A DNA stretch of 64,000 bases, taken from the NCBI GenBank assembly GCA_964481655.1, contig CAYZVO010000003.1, positions 1 through 64,000 of the forward strand, read 5' to 3'. The notes beneath the pieces were generated by a model, which saw only the letters and a program-made list of their open reading frames with translations, was not told where the DNA came from and ran no database searches. Below, piece after piece: positions 37,809 to 46,924 of this stretch (the first letter of the stretch is position 1; each line of letters begins with the position of its first letter). Position numbers and translations under genes: made by a program. This DNA comes from CALDOK01 sp964481655 (GTDB lineage: Bacteria > Myxococcota_A > UBA796 > JAFGLY01).

Positions 37809-39847
37809 CCTTCGGGACAGCCCTCGAACCCGGAGCAGGCCTGCAGGTGCTCTGTGGCCAGATCCTGCCGTCCCATGGCCTGGTAGGCCTGGGCTGCGAG
37901 GGCGTGCCAACGCTGATCGTCCGGCTGAAGGGCCAGCAGCGGTCGGATCACCTTGACGGCGTCGACATTCCGTCCGGCCTCGATGAACACGGCGTAGAGG
38001 TCCAGCCGCGCTGAGGTGTTGGTGGGACGCCAGGCCAGCTCCAGCCGCATCAGCTCGATGGCGTCCTCGGTGCGGCCGGCGGCGGCCATCAGGCGTCCAG
38101 CCTGCTGGGGCAGGCGGGGCTCGTAGGGTCGCTGCCAGGCCAGCGCGCCGATGGTGTCGGGCCAGGTGCCCAGGGGCTCGCCATCCAGCAGGGCGAGCTG
38201 GGCGCGGGCCGCCAGCAGGCGGCCGTGGTCCGGGGTGCCCTGCAGGCCCTCGTCCGCGGCGGCCCGGGCTTCGTCGGGCAGGCCCATGCGCAGCAGCGCC
38301 TCGACCTCCCCGGCCGCGGCGGTCAGGGAGCGCGGGTCGTGCATGGCCGCCTCGCGGAACCAGTGCAGGGCCTCGGCGGGATCGCCCAGCTGCATCCACA
38401 GCTCCCCCATCGTGACCGCCGCGGTGCTGTCGGGGGCACGCTCGTACAGGGTGGCCAGCTCGGCCTGGGCCTCGTGCAGACGCCCGCTGCGGGACAGCAG
38501 CATGGCCAGGCGGAAGCGGGCGTCGCGGAAGACGGGGTTGGCGGCCAGCAGGGCGCGCAGCTCTGCCTCCTGGGCCTGGGGCTCCATGGTGTGCAGCTGC
38601 CCGAGGCGCTGCACCGCGTGGATGCCGTCGCGGGGGTCCACCGGCTCGGGGCCCACGGCGGCCGTGGGGCTGGCGCCCAGGTAGCCCAGGGCCTGCAGCT
38701 GCTCGATCTGGGCCATGTCGAGGGTCACCGGCTCGGGCTCCCAGGCCGGGCTGGCGCTGCTGAGCGTCCCCAGGGCGGCGAGCATGGACGGGTCCACGGA
38801 GCCCTGGGTCTCGTCCCGGACGCCGCGCACGATGCGACCCTCCGCCCCGATGATGGCCTCGAGGGGGACCCAGCCGTAGTGGGCGCGCCCATAGTGGGTC
38901 TCCGCGTACACCCCGCTGCGCTCCGAGGGCTCCAGCAGATCCTGGCCATCCAGGTCGGGCGGTGCAGGGAGCGCGAGCAGCCGGAGCAGCGTGGGCAGCA
39001 CGTCCACCAGGCTCACCGGCCGCGCGCCCACCCCCGTGGGCACGCCGGGCCCCGCGAGGATGAGGGGCACGCGCAGGGTTGCGTCGTGCAGCAGCAGCCC
39101 GTGCTGCTGCTCACCGCCGTCGCCCAGGCCCTCGCCGTGGTCGCCGACCAGCACGATCAGGGCGTCGTCCGGCAGCGCGGCCAGCAGGCGCCCGACCTGG
39201 TGGTCCATCGCGGCGATCTCGCCGTCGTAGGGGCGATCGGGGTGGCGGCTCGCGAAGGGCTCGGGGGGCTCGTAGGGATCGTGGGGTTCGAAGAGGTGCA
39301 CCCACAGGAAGTCCGCGCCGGCCTCCAGCGCCGAGAGGGCGTCGTCCACCACCGGCCCCCCGGCCCGCTCGGCGCGCCAGGAGAGGCGATCCGAGGGGAC
39401 CCCCAGGGTGTCGTCGAAGCCGGCGAAGCCCTGCCCGAAGCCCCAGTGGGCTTGGGTGACGAAGGCCGAGACCGCGGCGTGGGTGTGCCAGCCGTGGTCC
39501 GCCAGCAGCTCGGCCATGGTGACGGCCTGCTCCGAGAGGCGCTGATCGCCGTTGTCGCGGACCCCGTGGCGGGGCGGGAGCAGGCCGGTGAACAGGCTCG
39601 AGTGGGCGGGGATGGTGAGGGGGACGGGGGTGTAGGCCCGCTCGAAGCGCATGCCCCGCGCGGCCAGGGCGTCGATGGCCGGGGTCTCGGCCAGCTCGTA
39701 GCCGTAGCAGCCGAGGCGGTCCGCCCGGGTGGTGTCCAGGGTGATGAGCACCACCGGCTGGCGGGCCACCGGCTCGGCGGGGCTGACGGTCGCCGGCGCG
39801 GGCTCCTGGCCACAGGCCAGCAGCAGGGCGAGCAGGGCCCCGGACAC
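37805..39847 (-). CDS. Lipoprotein sulfatase-fold hydrolase with TPR tail
   Basis: 680 residues from a GTG at 39847 that shares one base with the selD stop. Lipobox LLLAC, Cys12. The alkaline-phosphatase/sulfatase domain is ~30-400: LDTTRADRLGCYGY metal loop, TIPAHSSLFTG (T78 where sulfatases have Cys/Ser), and VGDHGEGLGDGGEQQHG metal loop. So it would not need formylglycine; it resembles phosphoglycerol-transferase- or phosphonate-type hydrolases. Residues ~430-680 are TPR-like helices. It ends CTAG with the small protein. The substrate is unknown. Confidence 0.85.
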   Translation of the reverse strand: MSGALLALLLACGQEPAPATVSPAEPVARQPVVLITLDTTRADRLGCYGYELAETPAIDALAARGMRFERAYTPVPLTIPAHSSLFTGLLPPRHGVRDNGDQRLSEQAVTMAELLADHGWHTHAAVSAFVTQAHWGFGQGFAGFDDTLGVPSDRLSWRAERAGGPVVDDALSALEAGADFLWVHLFEPHDPYEPPEPFASRHPDRPYDGEIAAMDHQVGRLLAALPDDALIVLVGDHGEGLGDGGEQQHGLLLHDATLRVPLILAGPGVPTGVGARPVSLVDVLPTLLRLLALPAPPDLDGQDLLEPSERSGVYAETHYGRAHYGWVPLEAIIGAEGRIVRGVRDETQGSVDPSMLAALGTLSSASPAWEPEPVTLDMAQIEQLQALGYLGASPTAAVGPEPVDPRDGIHAVQRLGQLHTMEPQAQEAELRALLAANPVFRDARFRLAMLLSRSGRLHEAQAELATLYERAPDSTAAVTMGELWMQLGDPAEALHWFREAAMHDPRSLTAAAGEVEALLRMGLPDEARAAADEGLQGTPDHGRLLAARAQLALLDGEPLGTWPDTIGALAWQRPYEPRLPQQAGRLMAAAGRTEDAIELMRLELAWRPTNTSARLDLYAVFIEAGRNVDAVKVIRPLLALQPDDQRWHALAAQAYQAMGRQDLATEHLQACSGFEGCPEG

Positions 39848-41139
39848 TAGCGCAGCTGCACGCGGGCGGGCCCGGCGAGCACCTCGCCGATCACCGCGGC
39901 GGCGGGGAGCTCCTGGGCCAGGCGCTGGGCGTCCTGGGGGGGGAGGGCCAACAGCAGCCCGCCGGAGGTCTGGGGGTCGAGCGCCACATCCACCAGGTGG
40001 GGGTCCCTGGCCTGTCCCAGCTCGAGGACGCCCTCGAGGCTCGCGCGGTTCGAGGCGGTGCCCGCGGGCACCTGGCCCATGCCCGCGGCGTCCCGGGCGC
40101 CCGGGAGCAGCGGCAGGGCGGACAGCTCGATGGAGATGGTCAGCTCGGAGGCCTCGGCGAGCTCGGCGGCGTGGCCGGCGAGGCCGAAGCCGGTGACGTC
40201 GGTGGCGGCGTGCACCTCGAGCTCCCCGGCGGCGTCCGCGGCGCGCTTGTTCAGCGTGGACATCCAGCGGATGGCCATGGCCAGGTGGCCCGGATCGGTG
40301 AGCTCGGCCATGGCCGCGGTGGTGATCAGGCCGGTGCCCAGGGGCTTGGTGAGCACCAGCAGATCCCCTGGACGCGCACCGCGGTTGCGCCAGATGCGGT
40401 CGGGGTGCACCCGCCCGGTGACGGCCATGCCGTAGAGCAACTCGTCGCCCTCGAGGGTGTGCCCACCCGCCAGCGCGGCACCGGCCTCTTCCAGGGCCGA
40501 CAGCCCTCCGCTGAGGATCTTGACCAGGGCCGCCTCGCCCAGGGACTCCATGGGGAAGCAGATCAGGTTCACGCCCGCCAGCGCCTGGCCGCCCATGGCG
40601 AAGATGTCGGACAGGGCGTTGGCCGCGGCGATGCGCCCGTAGCTGTAGGGATCGTCCACCAGCGGGGGGAAGAAGTCGGCGCTGTGGATGATGGCCAGAT
40701 CCGGCGCCACCTGCAGCACGCCACCGTCGTCTCCGGACTCGAGGCCCACCAGCAGCTCGGGGTGCTCGGAGCGCGGCAGGCTTCGGATCACCGAGGCGAG
40801 CTGGTCCTGGGACAGCTTCGCTGCGCTGCCACCGCCGCGTCCGCCCCGGGTGAGGGCGATGGTGGCGGGGGACAAGGGGGCGTCGAGGCTGGCGGGCTGC
40901 CAGCTGTCACCATGGCGCCGCCAGGCGGACTGATGGAGGATGCCGGCGTCCTCGAGGGCCGCGAGCAGCTCGCGGGCCTGGGAGCTGCGGGCCTCGAGCA
41001 CCATGCCGCACTCCGAGCTCACGGCGCGGGGTGCGGGGATGACGTCCACGTCGAGCTCGAGGGCCCGGGTGGCGCGCTCGGCGCGCATGACGCGCTGGAC
41101 GGTGCCGAACACCAGCAGGAGATCACGTTGGCTGCTCAT
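39847..41139 (-). CDS. selD: SelD with N-terminal DUF3343 (Se/S carrier-like) domain
   Basis: 430 residues; ATG 41139 has GGAG 5 bases upstream. Residues 1-70 are DUF3343-like: LLLVFGTVQRVMRAE, IPAPRAVSSECGMVLEA (Cys44). Residues ~95-430 are selenophosphate synthetase (SelD): ALTRGGRGGGSAAKLS corresponds to the N-terminal G-x-G-C-G-x-K, with S105 at the Cys/Sec position (codon AGC, not TGA) and K108 kept; GLESGDDGGVLQV, HSADFFPPLVDDPYSYG, AGGHTLEG, TDVTGFGLAGHAAEL and QTSGG follow. Normal SelD needs this Cys/Sec, so Cys44 of the fused carrier domain might supply the missing thiol or selenide. Located 73 bases after the desulfurase gene. Confidence 0.88.
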   Translation of the reverse strand: MSSQRDLLLVFGTVQRVMRAERATRALELDVDVIPAPRAVSSECGMVLEARSSQARELLAALEDAGILHQSAWRRHGDSWQPASLDAPLSPATIALTRGGRGGGSAAKLSQDQLASVIRSLPRSEHPELLVGLESGDDGGVLQVAPDLAIIHSADFFPPLVDDPYSYGRIAAANALSDIFAMGGQALAGVNLICFPMESLGEAALVKILSGGLSALEEAGAALAGGHTLEGDELLYGMAVTGRVHPDRIWRNRGARPGDLLVLTKPLGTGLITTAAMAELTDPGHLAMAIRWMSTLNKRAADAAGELEVHAATDVTGFGLAGHAAELAEASELTISIELSALPLLPGARDAAGMGQVPAGTASNRASLEGVLELGQARDPHLVDVALDPQTSGGLLLALPPQDAQRLAQELPAAAVIGEVLAGPARVQLR

Positions 41140-41212
41140 GGTCACTCCACAGCTGCGGCGGGCCGTCGGGGTGGCGGTGGCGGCTCCGTTCCGCGGAGCC
41201 CTTCCCCTATCC

Positions 41213-42361
41213 TCAGCGGCGGGGGAACGCGGCGATGGCGTCCACCAGCCGTTGCGCATGCGCCGGGGTGTTGAAGGGGCCGAAGCCCACGCGCAGGGTG
41301 CCCGCGGGGGCGGTCCCGAGGCGTCGATGGGCCGCCGGAGCGCAGTGCAAGCCGGGCCGCAGCTGGATGCCGTGGCTGCGATCCAGCCACAGGGCCAGCT
41401 CGCCGTTGTCGCCGCCCTCGACCAGGAAGCTCAGGGTGCCCGTGTGGGGCTGGCCGGGCTGGTAGCCCACCGTGCGCACCCCGGGGAGCCGGTCGAGGCC
41501 CTCCGCGGCGAGCTCGAGCAGGGCCTGCTCGTGGGCCTGCACCCGCTCCACGCCCCGGTCCTCCAGCCAGGCGCAGCTGGCCTCGAGCCCGGCGTAGCCG
41601 GCGCTGTTGGGGGTGCCGGCCTCGAGGCGGTCGGGGAGCAGTGAGGGCATCCGCTCCGACTCGGAGCGGGAGCCCGTACCCCCGTGGAGCAGGGGAGGGG
41701 GCTCGAGGGCCTCGCTCAGGAGCAGCACGCCCACCCCGGGGGGGCCCAGCAGGCCCTTGTGGCCGGAGCAGGCCAGCGCCGCGATCCCCAGCTCCTCGAA
41801 GTCGAAGGGGACGGAGCCGGCGGTCTGAGCGCCGTCGACGATCACGGGCACCGGCGCGACGGCCCGCGCGATGGCGGCGATGGGCAGCACGGCCCCGGTG
41901 ACATTGGACGCGTGGGTGAGCACCACCAGGCTGGTGGGCTCCCGGGCCACCTCGGCGGCCAACGCGGCGGCGCTGGGAACGCCCCAGGGGGCGTCGCCCT
42001 GGACCGGCTGGACCCGGACGCCTCGCTCCGCCTCGAGCCAGCGCAGCGGCCGCATCACGGCGTTGTGCTCGAGGCTGCTGCACACCACCCGGTCGCCAGG
42101 CTGCAGGAGACCGAAGAGCAGGGTGTTCAGCCAGAAGGTGCAGCCGGGACCCAGCAGGGTGCGTTCGGGGTCGGCGCCGAGCAGGCTCGCCACCGCCTCG
42201 CGGGCACCCTCGACGGCGCGGCTCGCGGCCACGGTGAGCCGGTGACCGCCGCGCCCCGGGTTGCCGGCGCTGGTCTGCAGGAAGCCGGCCACGGCCTCGG
42301 CGACCCCGGGGGGCTTGGGGAAGCTGGTGGCGGCGTTGTCCAGGTAGGCGGGCTCGCGCAT
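41213..42361 (-). CDS. Cysteine desulfurase-family aminotransferase (EF2568-like)
   Basis: 382 residues; ATG 42361 with GGAG 7 bases upstream. PLP fold: Lys K202 in CSGHKGLLGPPGVG, D176 in VIVDGAQTAG, catalytic Cys C340 in RPGLHCAPAAHR. The EF2568-type subfamily, known from selenium-dependent molybdenum hydroxylase loci, has this HCAP loop. It is immediately upstream of DUF3343-selD, so it may deliver selenide or persulfide from Cys/Sec to that protein. The usual Fe-S role (IscS/SufS) is less likely since no isc/suf partner is here. Its substrate is not proven by sequence. Confidence 0.87.
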   Translation of the reverse strand: MREPAYLDNAATSFPKPPGVAEAVAGFLQTSAGNPGRGGHRLTVAASRAVEGAREAVASLLGADPERTLLGPGCTFWLNTLLFGLLQPGDRVVCSSLEHNAVMRPLRWLEAERGVRVQPVQGDAPWGVPSAAALAAEVAREPTSLVVLTHASNVTGAVLPIAAIARAVAPVPVIVDGAQTAGSVPFDFEELGIAALACSGHKGLLGPPGVGVLLLSEALEPPPLLHGGTGSRSESERMPSLLPDRLEAGTPNSAGYAGLEASCAWLEDRGVERVQAHEQALLELAAEGLDRLPGVRTVGYQPGQPHTGTLSFLVEGGDNGELALWLDRSHGIQLRPGLHCAPAAHRRLGTAPAGTLRVGFGPFNTPAHAQRLVDAIAAFPRR

Positions 42362-42605
42362 GCGCTGACTCCGGGGGCGGAGAGCTGGATATCCAGTTGC
42401 CGGGCCGGGGGCCTGCGGTGGGCTCGGGACGTCTCGAACGCACCACGGCACGGGTCCACCGTGCAGGCTTGACCGAATCTTGGACCGTCGGGAAGCCCGC
42501 TCCGATCGATGTTTCTGAGTGTCTCATCACACGGGCGCCGGCCCCTCGGGTGCGCCCGACGGTGGGAACGGGCATGGTAGAGTTGCATCCGTGGCTGGAG
42601 CACAC

Positions 42606-43838
42606 GTGGACTTTTTCGACCAGCTGTCCCGCGAGGACCTTCCCAGGGTTGCCCATCCGGGCCTCGCCCGAGACCGCCGGCCCGCCTCCAAGGCGGTGAT
42701 GCCGCTGGTGCGGTTGTTCCGGCGTCGCCTGCGGCCCCTCAAGCCCCTCGCGATGGTCAACGGCATGGTGGCCTACGACCTCACCCAGCCGCCCCTCGAG
42801 TCCGAGCCCTCCATGCGCATCATGCGCACCGCCTTCCGGCACCGCTTCCTGCGCCAGGAGGCCCGCCCCATCACCATGGTGATGATGACCACCGGGGCCT
42901 GCAACATGCGCTGCCGGCACTGCTCCGCCGAGCGCACCATGAAGGATGGCGGCAACAGCCTGAGCTACGAGGAGCTCTGCGACGTCATCGACCAGTTCGT
43001 GGAGCTGGGCGGGGCGTCCGTCGTGTTCTCCGGCGGTGAGCCCACCCTGCACCCGCGGCTGCTCGATCTGGTGGCCCGCGTGCCCGCCGACAAGGCCATC
43101 ACGGCCATGTTCACCAATGGCTCGCGCATCGATCCCGTCTACGCCCAGGAGCTGTACAGCGCCGGCATGTACTCGGTGCTGGTCAGCATCGACTCCCCGG
43201 ACGCCTGCGACCACGACGCCCGGCGGCGCACCGACGGCGCCTTCGATCAGGCCGTGAAGGCGGCGGGGGCGGTGCGTGAGGCGGGGATGCTCGCGGGGTT
43301 GTCGTCCTACATGAGCCGCGGTGACCTGGTCTCGGGCGGCTTCCAGAAGCTCACCCGCCTCGCGGAAGACGTGGGCGTCCACCAGCTCTTCCTGTTCGAC
43401 GCCGTGCCCACCGGGGCGCTGCTACACGACACCGAGATGATCCTCGGCCCAGGCAATCGGGCCAAGCTGCGGGACATGGTCAGCTCCTACAACGGTCTGC
43501 CCTACGGTCCGGGCATCATGGGCCAGTCCTGGGTCAACTCGTCGGAGGGCTGCGGCTGCTTCGCTGGGTTCTACCAGTGCTATCTCACCGCCGACGGCGA
43601 GTTCACCCCCTGCGACTTCACCCCCATCTCCTTCGGCAACGTGCGCGAGGCGCCGTTGCTCGACCTGTGGCGCGCCATGCGTGACAGCCCGGAGTGGGGA
43701 CGCCGCTTCAGCGAGTGCCGGATGCAGGATCCCGAGTTCCGCCGCACCCACATCGACGTCATCCCCGAAGAGGAGCCCCTGCCGGTGCGCTACGATCGCG
43801 TCCGTCAGCTCGGGCGGGGGATCGCCGGGGGCCACTGA
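42606..43838 (+). CDS. Radical SAM/SPASM domain protein
   Basis: 410 residues from GTG 42606 with GGAG 7 bases upstream. C99-x3-C103-x2-C106 (ACNMRCRHCSAER) binds the radical [4Fe-4S]; SGGEPTLHPRLLDLV follows. The C-terminal SPASM-like region has CGCFAGFYQCYLTADGEFTP then CDF and 'GNVREAPLLDLWRAM'. Such enzymes often modify peptides or cofactors. No small precursor peptide is evident. The upstream 244-base gap (42362-42605), shared with the divergent desulfurase, has no clear promoter. It is translationally coupled to the hydrolase gene (TGATG). Confidence 0.9.
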   Translation: MDFFDQLSREDLPRVAHPGLARDRRPASKAVMPLVRLFRRRLRPLKPLAMVNGMVAYDLTQPPLESEPSMRIMRTAFRHRFLRQEARPITMVMMTTGACNMRCRHCSAERTMKDGGNSLSYEELCDVIDQFVELGGASVVFSGGEPTLHPRLLDLVARVPADKAITAMFTNGSRIDPVYAQELYSAGMYSVLVSIDSPDACDHDARRRTDGAFDQAVKAAGAVREAGMLAGLSSYMSRGDLVSGGFQKLTRLAEDVGVHQLFLFDAVPTGALLHDTEMILGPGNRAKLRDMVSSYNGLPYGPGIMGQSWVNSSEGCGCFAGFYQCYLTADGEFTPCDFTPISFGNVREAPLLDLWRAMRDSPEWGRRFSECRMQDPEFRRTHIDVIPEEEPLPVRYDRVRQLGRGIAGGH

Positions 43839-44697
43839 TGGAGATGCGCCGTCGGCGCCTGCAGCGTCCGCCCGCGCCGGGGAGCGAGGCCCAGATCCTG
43901 GGCACGCGCCTGCACTGGGTCCAGCAGGGCCCCGAGCCTCCGCGCTTCCTGCTGCTGCACGGCTACCTGGCCCACACCGGGGCCTGGCAGCGCATCCTGC
44001 CGGTGCTGGGCGAGCAGGGGGGCGCCGCGGCGGTGGACCTGCCGGGCCACGGCTACTCCGAGATGTCCGAGCGCATCCCCGCGGCCCCCGGGGATATGGC
44101 GCGGCTGATACCCGGCCTGCTCGATCGGCTGGGGGTGGAGCGCGCGGTGCTGGTGGGGCACTCCCTGGGTGGGGCCGTGGCGCTGTTCGCGGCGGCCCAG
44201 GTGCCCGAGCGGGTGGCAGGCCTGGTGTTGGTCTCACCCTTCGTCTATCCGCAGCCCGCCCCACCGGGGCTGCGCATGGCCGCGCGCTGGCCCTCGATCT
44301 TCCGGCGGCTGTTCTCGAGCCCACCGGGCCGGGCGGGCACCAGCTACCTGCTGCAGCGGGCCTCCTCCGTGCCCCCGGGGGAGGACCCCCGGCAGCGGGC
44401 CATGACCCTCTTCTCCCACCTGGACGCCCCGGGGGGGTGGCGCTCGGCCCAGCGCACGGGGGTGGCCGCGCTCACCGAGATCCCCGACAGCGAGCTGGTG
44501 GCGGGCCTGACCCAGCCGGCGCTGGTGTTCTGGGGGCTGTCGGATGCCGTCCGGGACGTCGAGATGGGCGAGCGCCTGTGCCGGGAGTATGGCGGCGACG
44601 CCGTGCTCGAACGGATCGACGACGCCGGGCACAACCTCCACGAGGAGCGCCCGGCGTTGTTCTGCGAGCGAGTGCTCGCCTGGGCGGACGAACCCGC

Positions 44698-44701
<4 letters not shown>
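43838..44701 (+). CDS. Alpha/beta hydrolase
   Basis: 287 residues. Catalytic Ser in GHSLGG, oxyanion-side HG in LLLHGYLAHTGAWQ, and the distal acid and His (GLSDAV; DDAGHNLHEERP). The ATG overlaps the radical SAM stop by one base, so the pair is one operon. The substrate cannot be told; esters or epoxides are typical. Its stop (TAG 44699-44701) overlaps the stop of the convergent cyclophilin in CTAG. Confidence 0.92.
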
Positions 44702-45213
<512 letters not shown>

Positions 45214-45365
45214 GGCGGCTCCTTCCTGCGTGGGTGGGGTGGGCGACGCTGGGCGTCGGGGGTCGGGGCACCTAGCACGGATGGTGGCGCTTCACCACGG
45301 AGCCATGCCACGGCACAGGGAAGTGGGATATGCTTCCGAACACGCCCTCGATCCTGGAGTGGGTA

Positions 45366-45821
45366 ATGAGCGACATCATCGAAGCCTGTGTCTCGTTCTT
45401 CGAGCACGACGAGTGGCCTTTCGAGCGTATCGAAGAGCTCCCCATGGTCCGCAGCCGCTACGCCGGCCGCAACGGGAACTACGACTGCTGGTTCCAGGCG
45501 CGCCCCGCCGAGCAGCAGATGATGTTCTACAGCCGGGCTCCCATCAACGCCGGTGCAGAGAAGCGCGCGGCCATCGCCGAGTTCTTCACCCGCGCCAACT
45601 ACGGCATGGTGATCGGCAACTTCGAGCTGGATCTGGGCGACGGCGAGATGCGCTACAAGGTCAGCGTCGATGTCGAAGGCATCGAGCTCACCAACACCTT
45701 CCTCAAGAACCTGAGCTACACGGCGGTGGTCACCATGGACCGCTACCTGCCTGGCATCATGAAGGTGCTGTACTCCGACATCGACCCGGCCGAGGCCGTC
45801 GGAGAGATCGAGGGCGCCTAG
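45366..45821 (+). CDS. YbjN-domain protein
   Basis: 151 residues; ATG 45366 with GGAG 6 bases upstream. Motifs: YDCWFQARPAEQQMMFYSRA and NYGMVIGNFELDLGDGEMRY match the YbjN (sensory-regulator type) fold. These proteins are often linked to two-component or stress pathways. It is 2 bases ahead of a histidine kinase gene and probably in the same operon, so a link to that sensor is plausible. Function not known. Confidence 0.82.
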   Translation: MSDIIEACVSFFEHDEWPFERIEELPMVRSRYAGRNGNYDCWFQARPAEQQMMFYSRAPINAGAEKRAAIAEFFTRANYGMVIGNFELDLGDGEMRYKVSVDVEGIELTNTFLKNLSYTAVVTMDRYLPGIMKVLYSDIDPAEAVGEIEGA

Positions 45822-45823
45822 CG

Positions 45824-46924
45824 GTGTCCGGAGCGCCCAGCTCCCCCCCTGAGCGACTCACGGCGGCCGGTGTGGCCGCCCTCTTCGTGGAGACCATGCG
45901 CGCGCTGGCGGCGCCCCGCCGGGCGATCCCCATCACGCTGGTGGTGATCCCCCTGGTGCTGGCACAGCAGCGCTTCTCCCCCAGCGGTCAGGCCCTGTGG
46001 GTCGCGCTGCTGATGTGCGCGCTGTTCGTGACCCTGGCGCCCTTCTCCTGGCGTCTGCTGGTCAGCCGAGGCGCCAGCCGACGCATCCAGCCGCTGCTGA
46101 TGCTGATGTACGGGGTCATCGGGGGGCTGCCGGCCCTGCTGGGCTGGCTGGTGCCCGAGACCCTGGGCCTGGGTGAGACCTTCCTCACCGCCGGCATCAA
46201 CCTGTTCGTCTCCGCCGCCCTGTTCTGGGTGGGTGGCTGGGGCCTGGCCCGGGACATCGACCTCGAGCTGGGCCTCGAGCGGGAGCGCCGCCGGGCCGAG
46301 GCCCTGGCGCGGGAGGCCGAGAGGGTCCAGCTGCTGGCCATGCGGGCCCACCTGGACCCCCACTTCCTGTTCAACACCCTCAACGCCATCGCCGAGTATT
46401 GCCGTGAGGACGGCCTGCTGGCGGAGCGGGCGATCCTGCAGCTGTCGGCCCTGCTGCGCAAGGTGCTGCAGGGGGCCCAGGCGCCCTCCTGGCCCCTCGA
46501 GCGGGAGCTGAGCCTGGCGCGGGACCTGCTCGAGCTGCACCACATCCGGGACCCCGGGCGCTTCTCCATCAGCTGGTCCGTGCCCGACGAGCACGGCGCC
46601 GTGCCCGTCCCCCCGCTGCTGCTGCTGCCCCTGGTCGAGAACGCCATGAAGCACGGACCTGGTGCGGGGCATCGGGGCGCGGTCTCCGTGGAGCTGCGCG
46701 CGGTCGACGACGGCACCCTGCGCGTGGAGCTGTGCAACCCCGGCCCCTACGGGGGACCGCGGCCCGGCGGCCAGGGGCTGGACACCGTGCAGCGGCGCCT
46801 GGCCCTGGCCTACGAAGGCGCCGCGACCATCACCCTCGAGGGGATCGCCGTCGACGGCGCGCCCCACACCCGAGCCGTGCTCGCGCTCCCGCCCGCGGGC
46901 CCGAGCCAGGAGGCCCCCACATGA
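45824..46924 (+). CDS. LytS/YehU-type sensor histidine kinase
   Basis: 366 residues starting at GTG 45824. Four or so membrane helices in residues 35-145, a coiled-coil, and a His_kinase (PF06580-like) domain with H180 in HLDPHFLFNTLNAIAEYCRE, then an HATPase with LLLLPLVENAMKHGPGAGHR and GGQGLDTVQRRLALAY. No recognisable sensor domain besides the membrane part. It is coupled (ATGA overlap) to a LytTR regulator, so the pair is a two-component system. The signal is unknown. Confidence 0.9.
   Translation: MSGAPSSPPERLTAAGVAALFVETMRALAAPRRAIPITLVVIPLVLAQQRFSPSGQALWVALLMCALFVTLAPFSWRLLVSRGASRRIQPLLMLMYGVIGGLPALLGWLVPETLGLGETFLTAGINLFVSAALFWVGGWGLARDIDLELGLERERRRAEALAREAERVQLLAMRAHLDPHFLFNTLNAIAEYCREDGLLAERAILQLSALLRKVLQGAQAPSWPLERELSLARDLLELHHIRDPGRFSISWSVPDEHGAVPVPPLLLLPLVENAMKHGPGAGHRGAVSVELRAVDDGTLRVELCNPGPYGGPRPGGQGLDTVQRRLALAYEGAATITLEGIAVDGAPHTRAVLALPPAGPSQEAPT

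Noticed and set aside
38225..39850. Plus-strand open frame opposite the sulfatase-TPR gene
   Set aside because: The minus-strand gene has lipobox, sulfatase and TPR motifs; the plus-strand translation has none.
40827..40845. Selenocysteine (TGA) codon in SelD
   Set aside because: The codon at residue 105 is AGC (Ser), not TGA; no TGA occurs in the active-site region.
42574..42699. Small peptide gene just ahead of the radical SAM gene as its substrate
   Set aside because: The ATG frame at 42574 has no ribosome-binding site, overlaps the radical SAM start region in another frame and lacks a precursor-like core.
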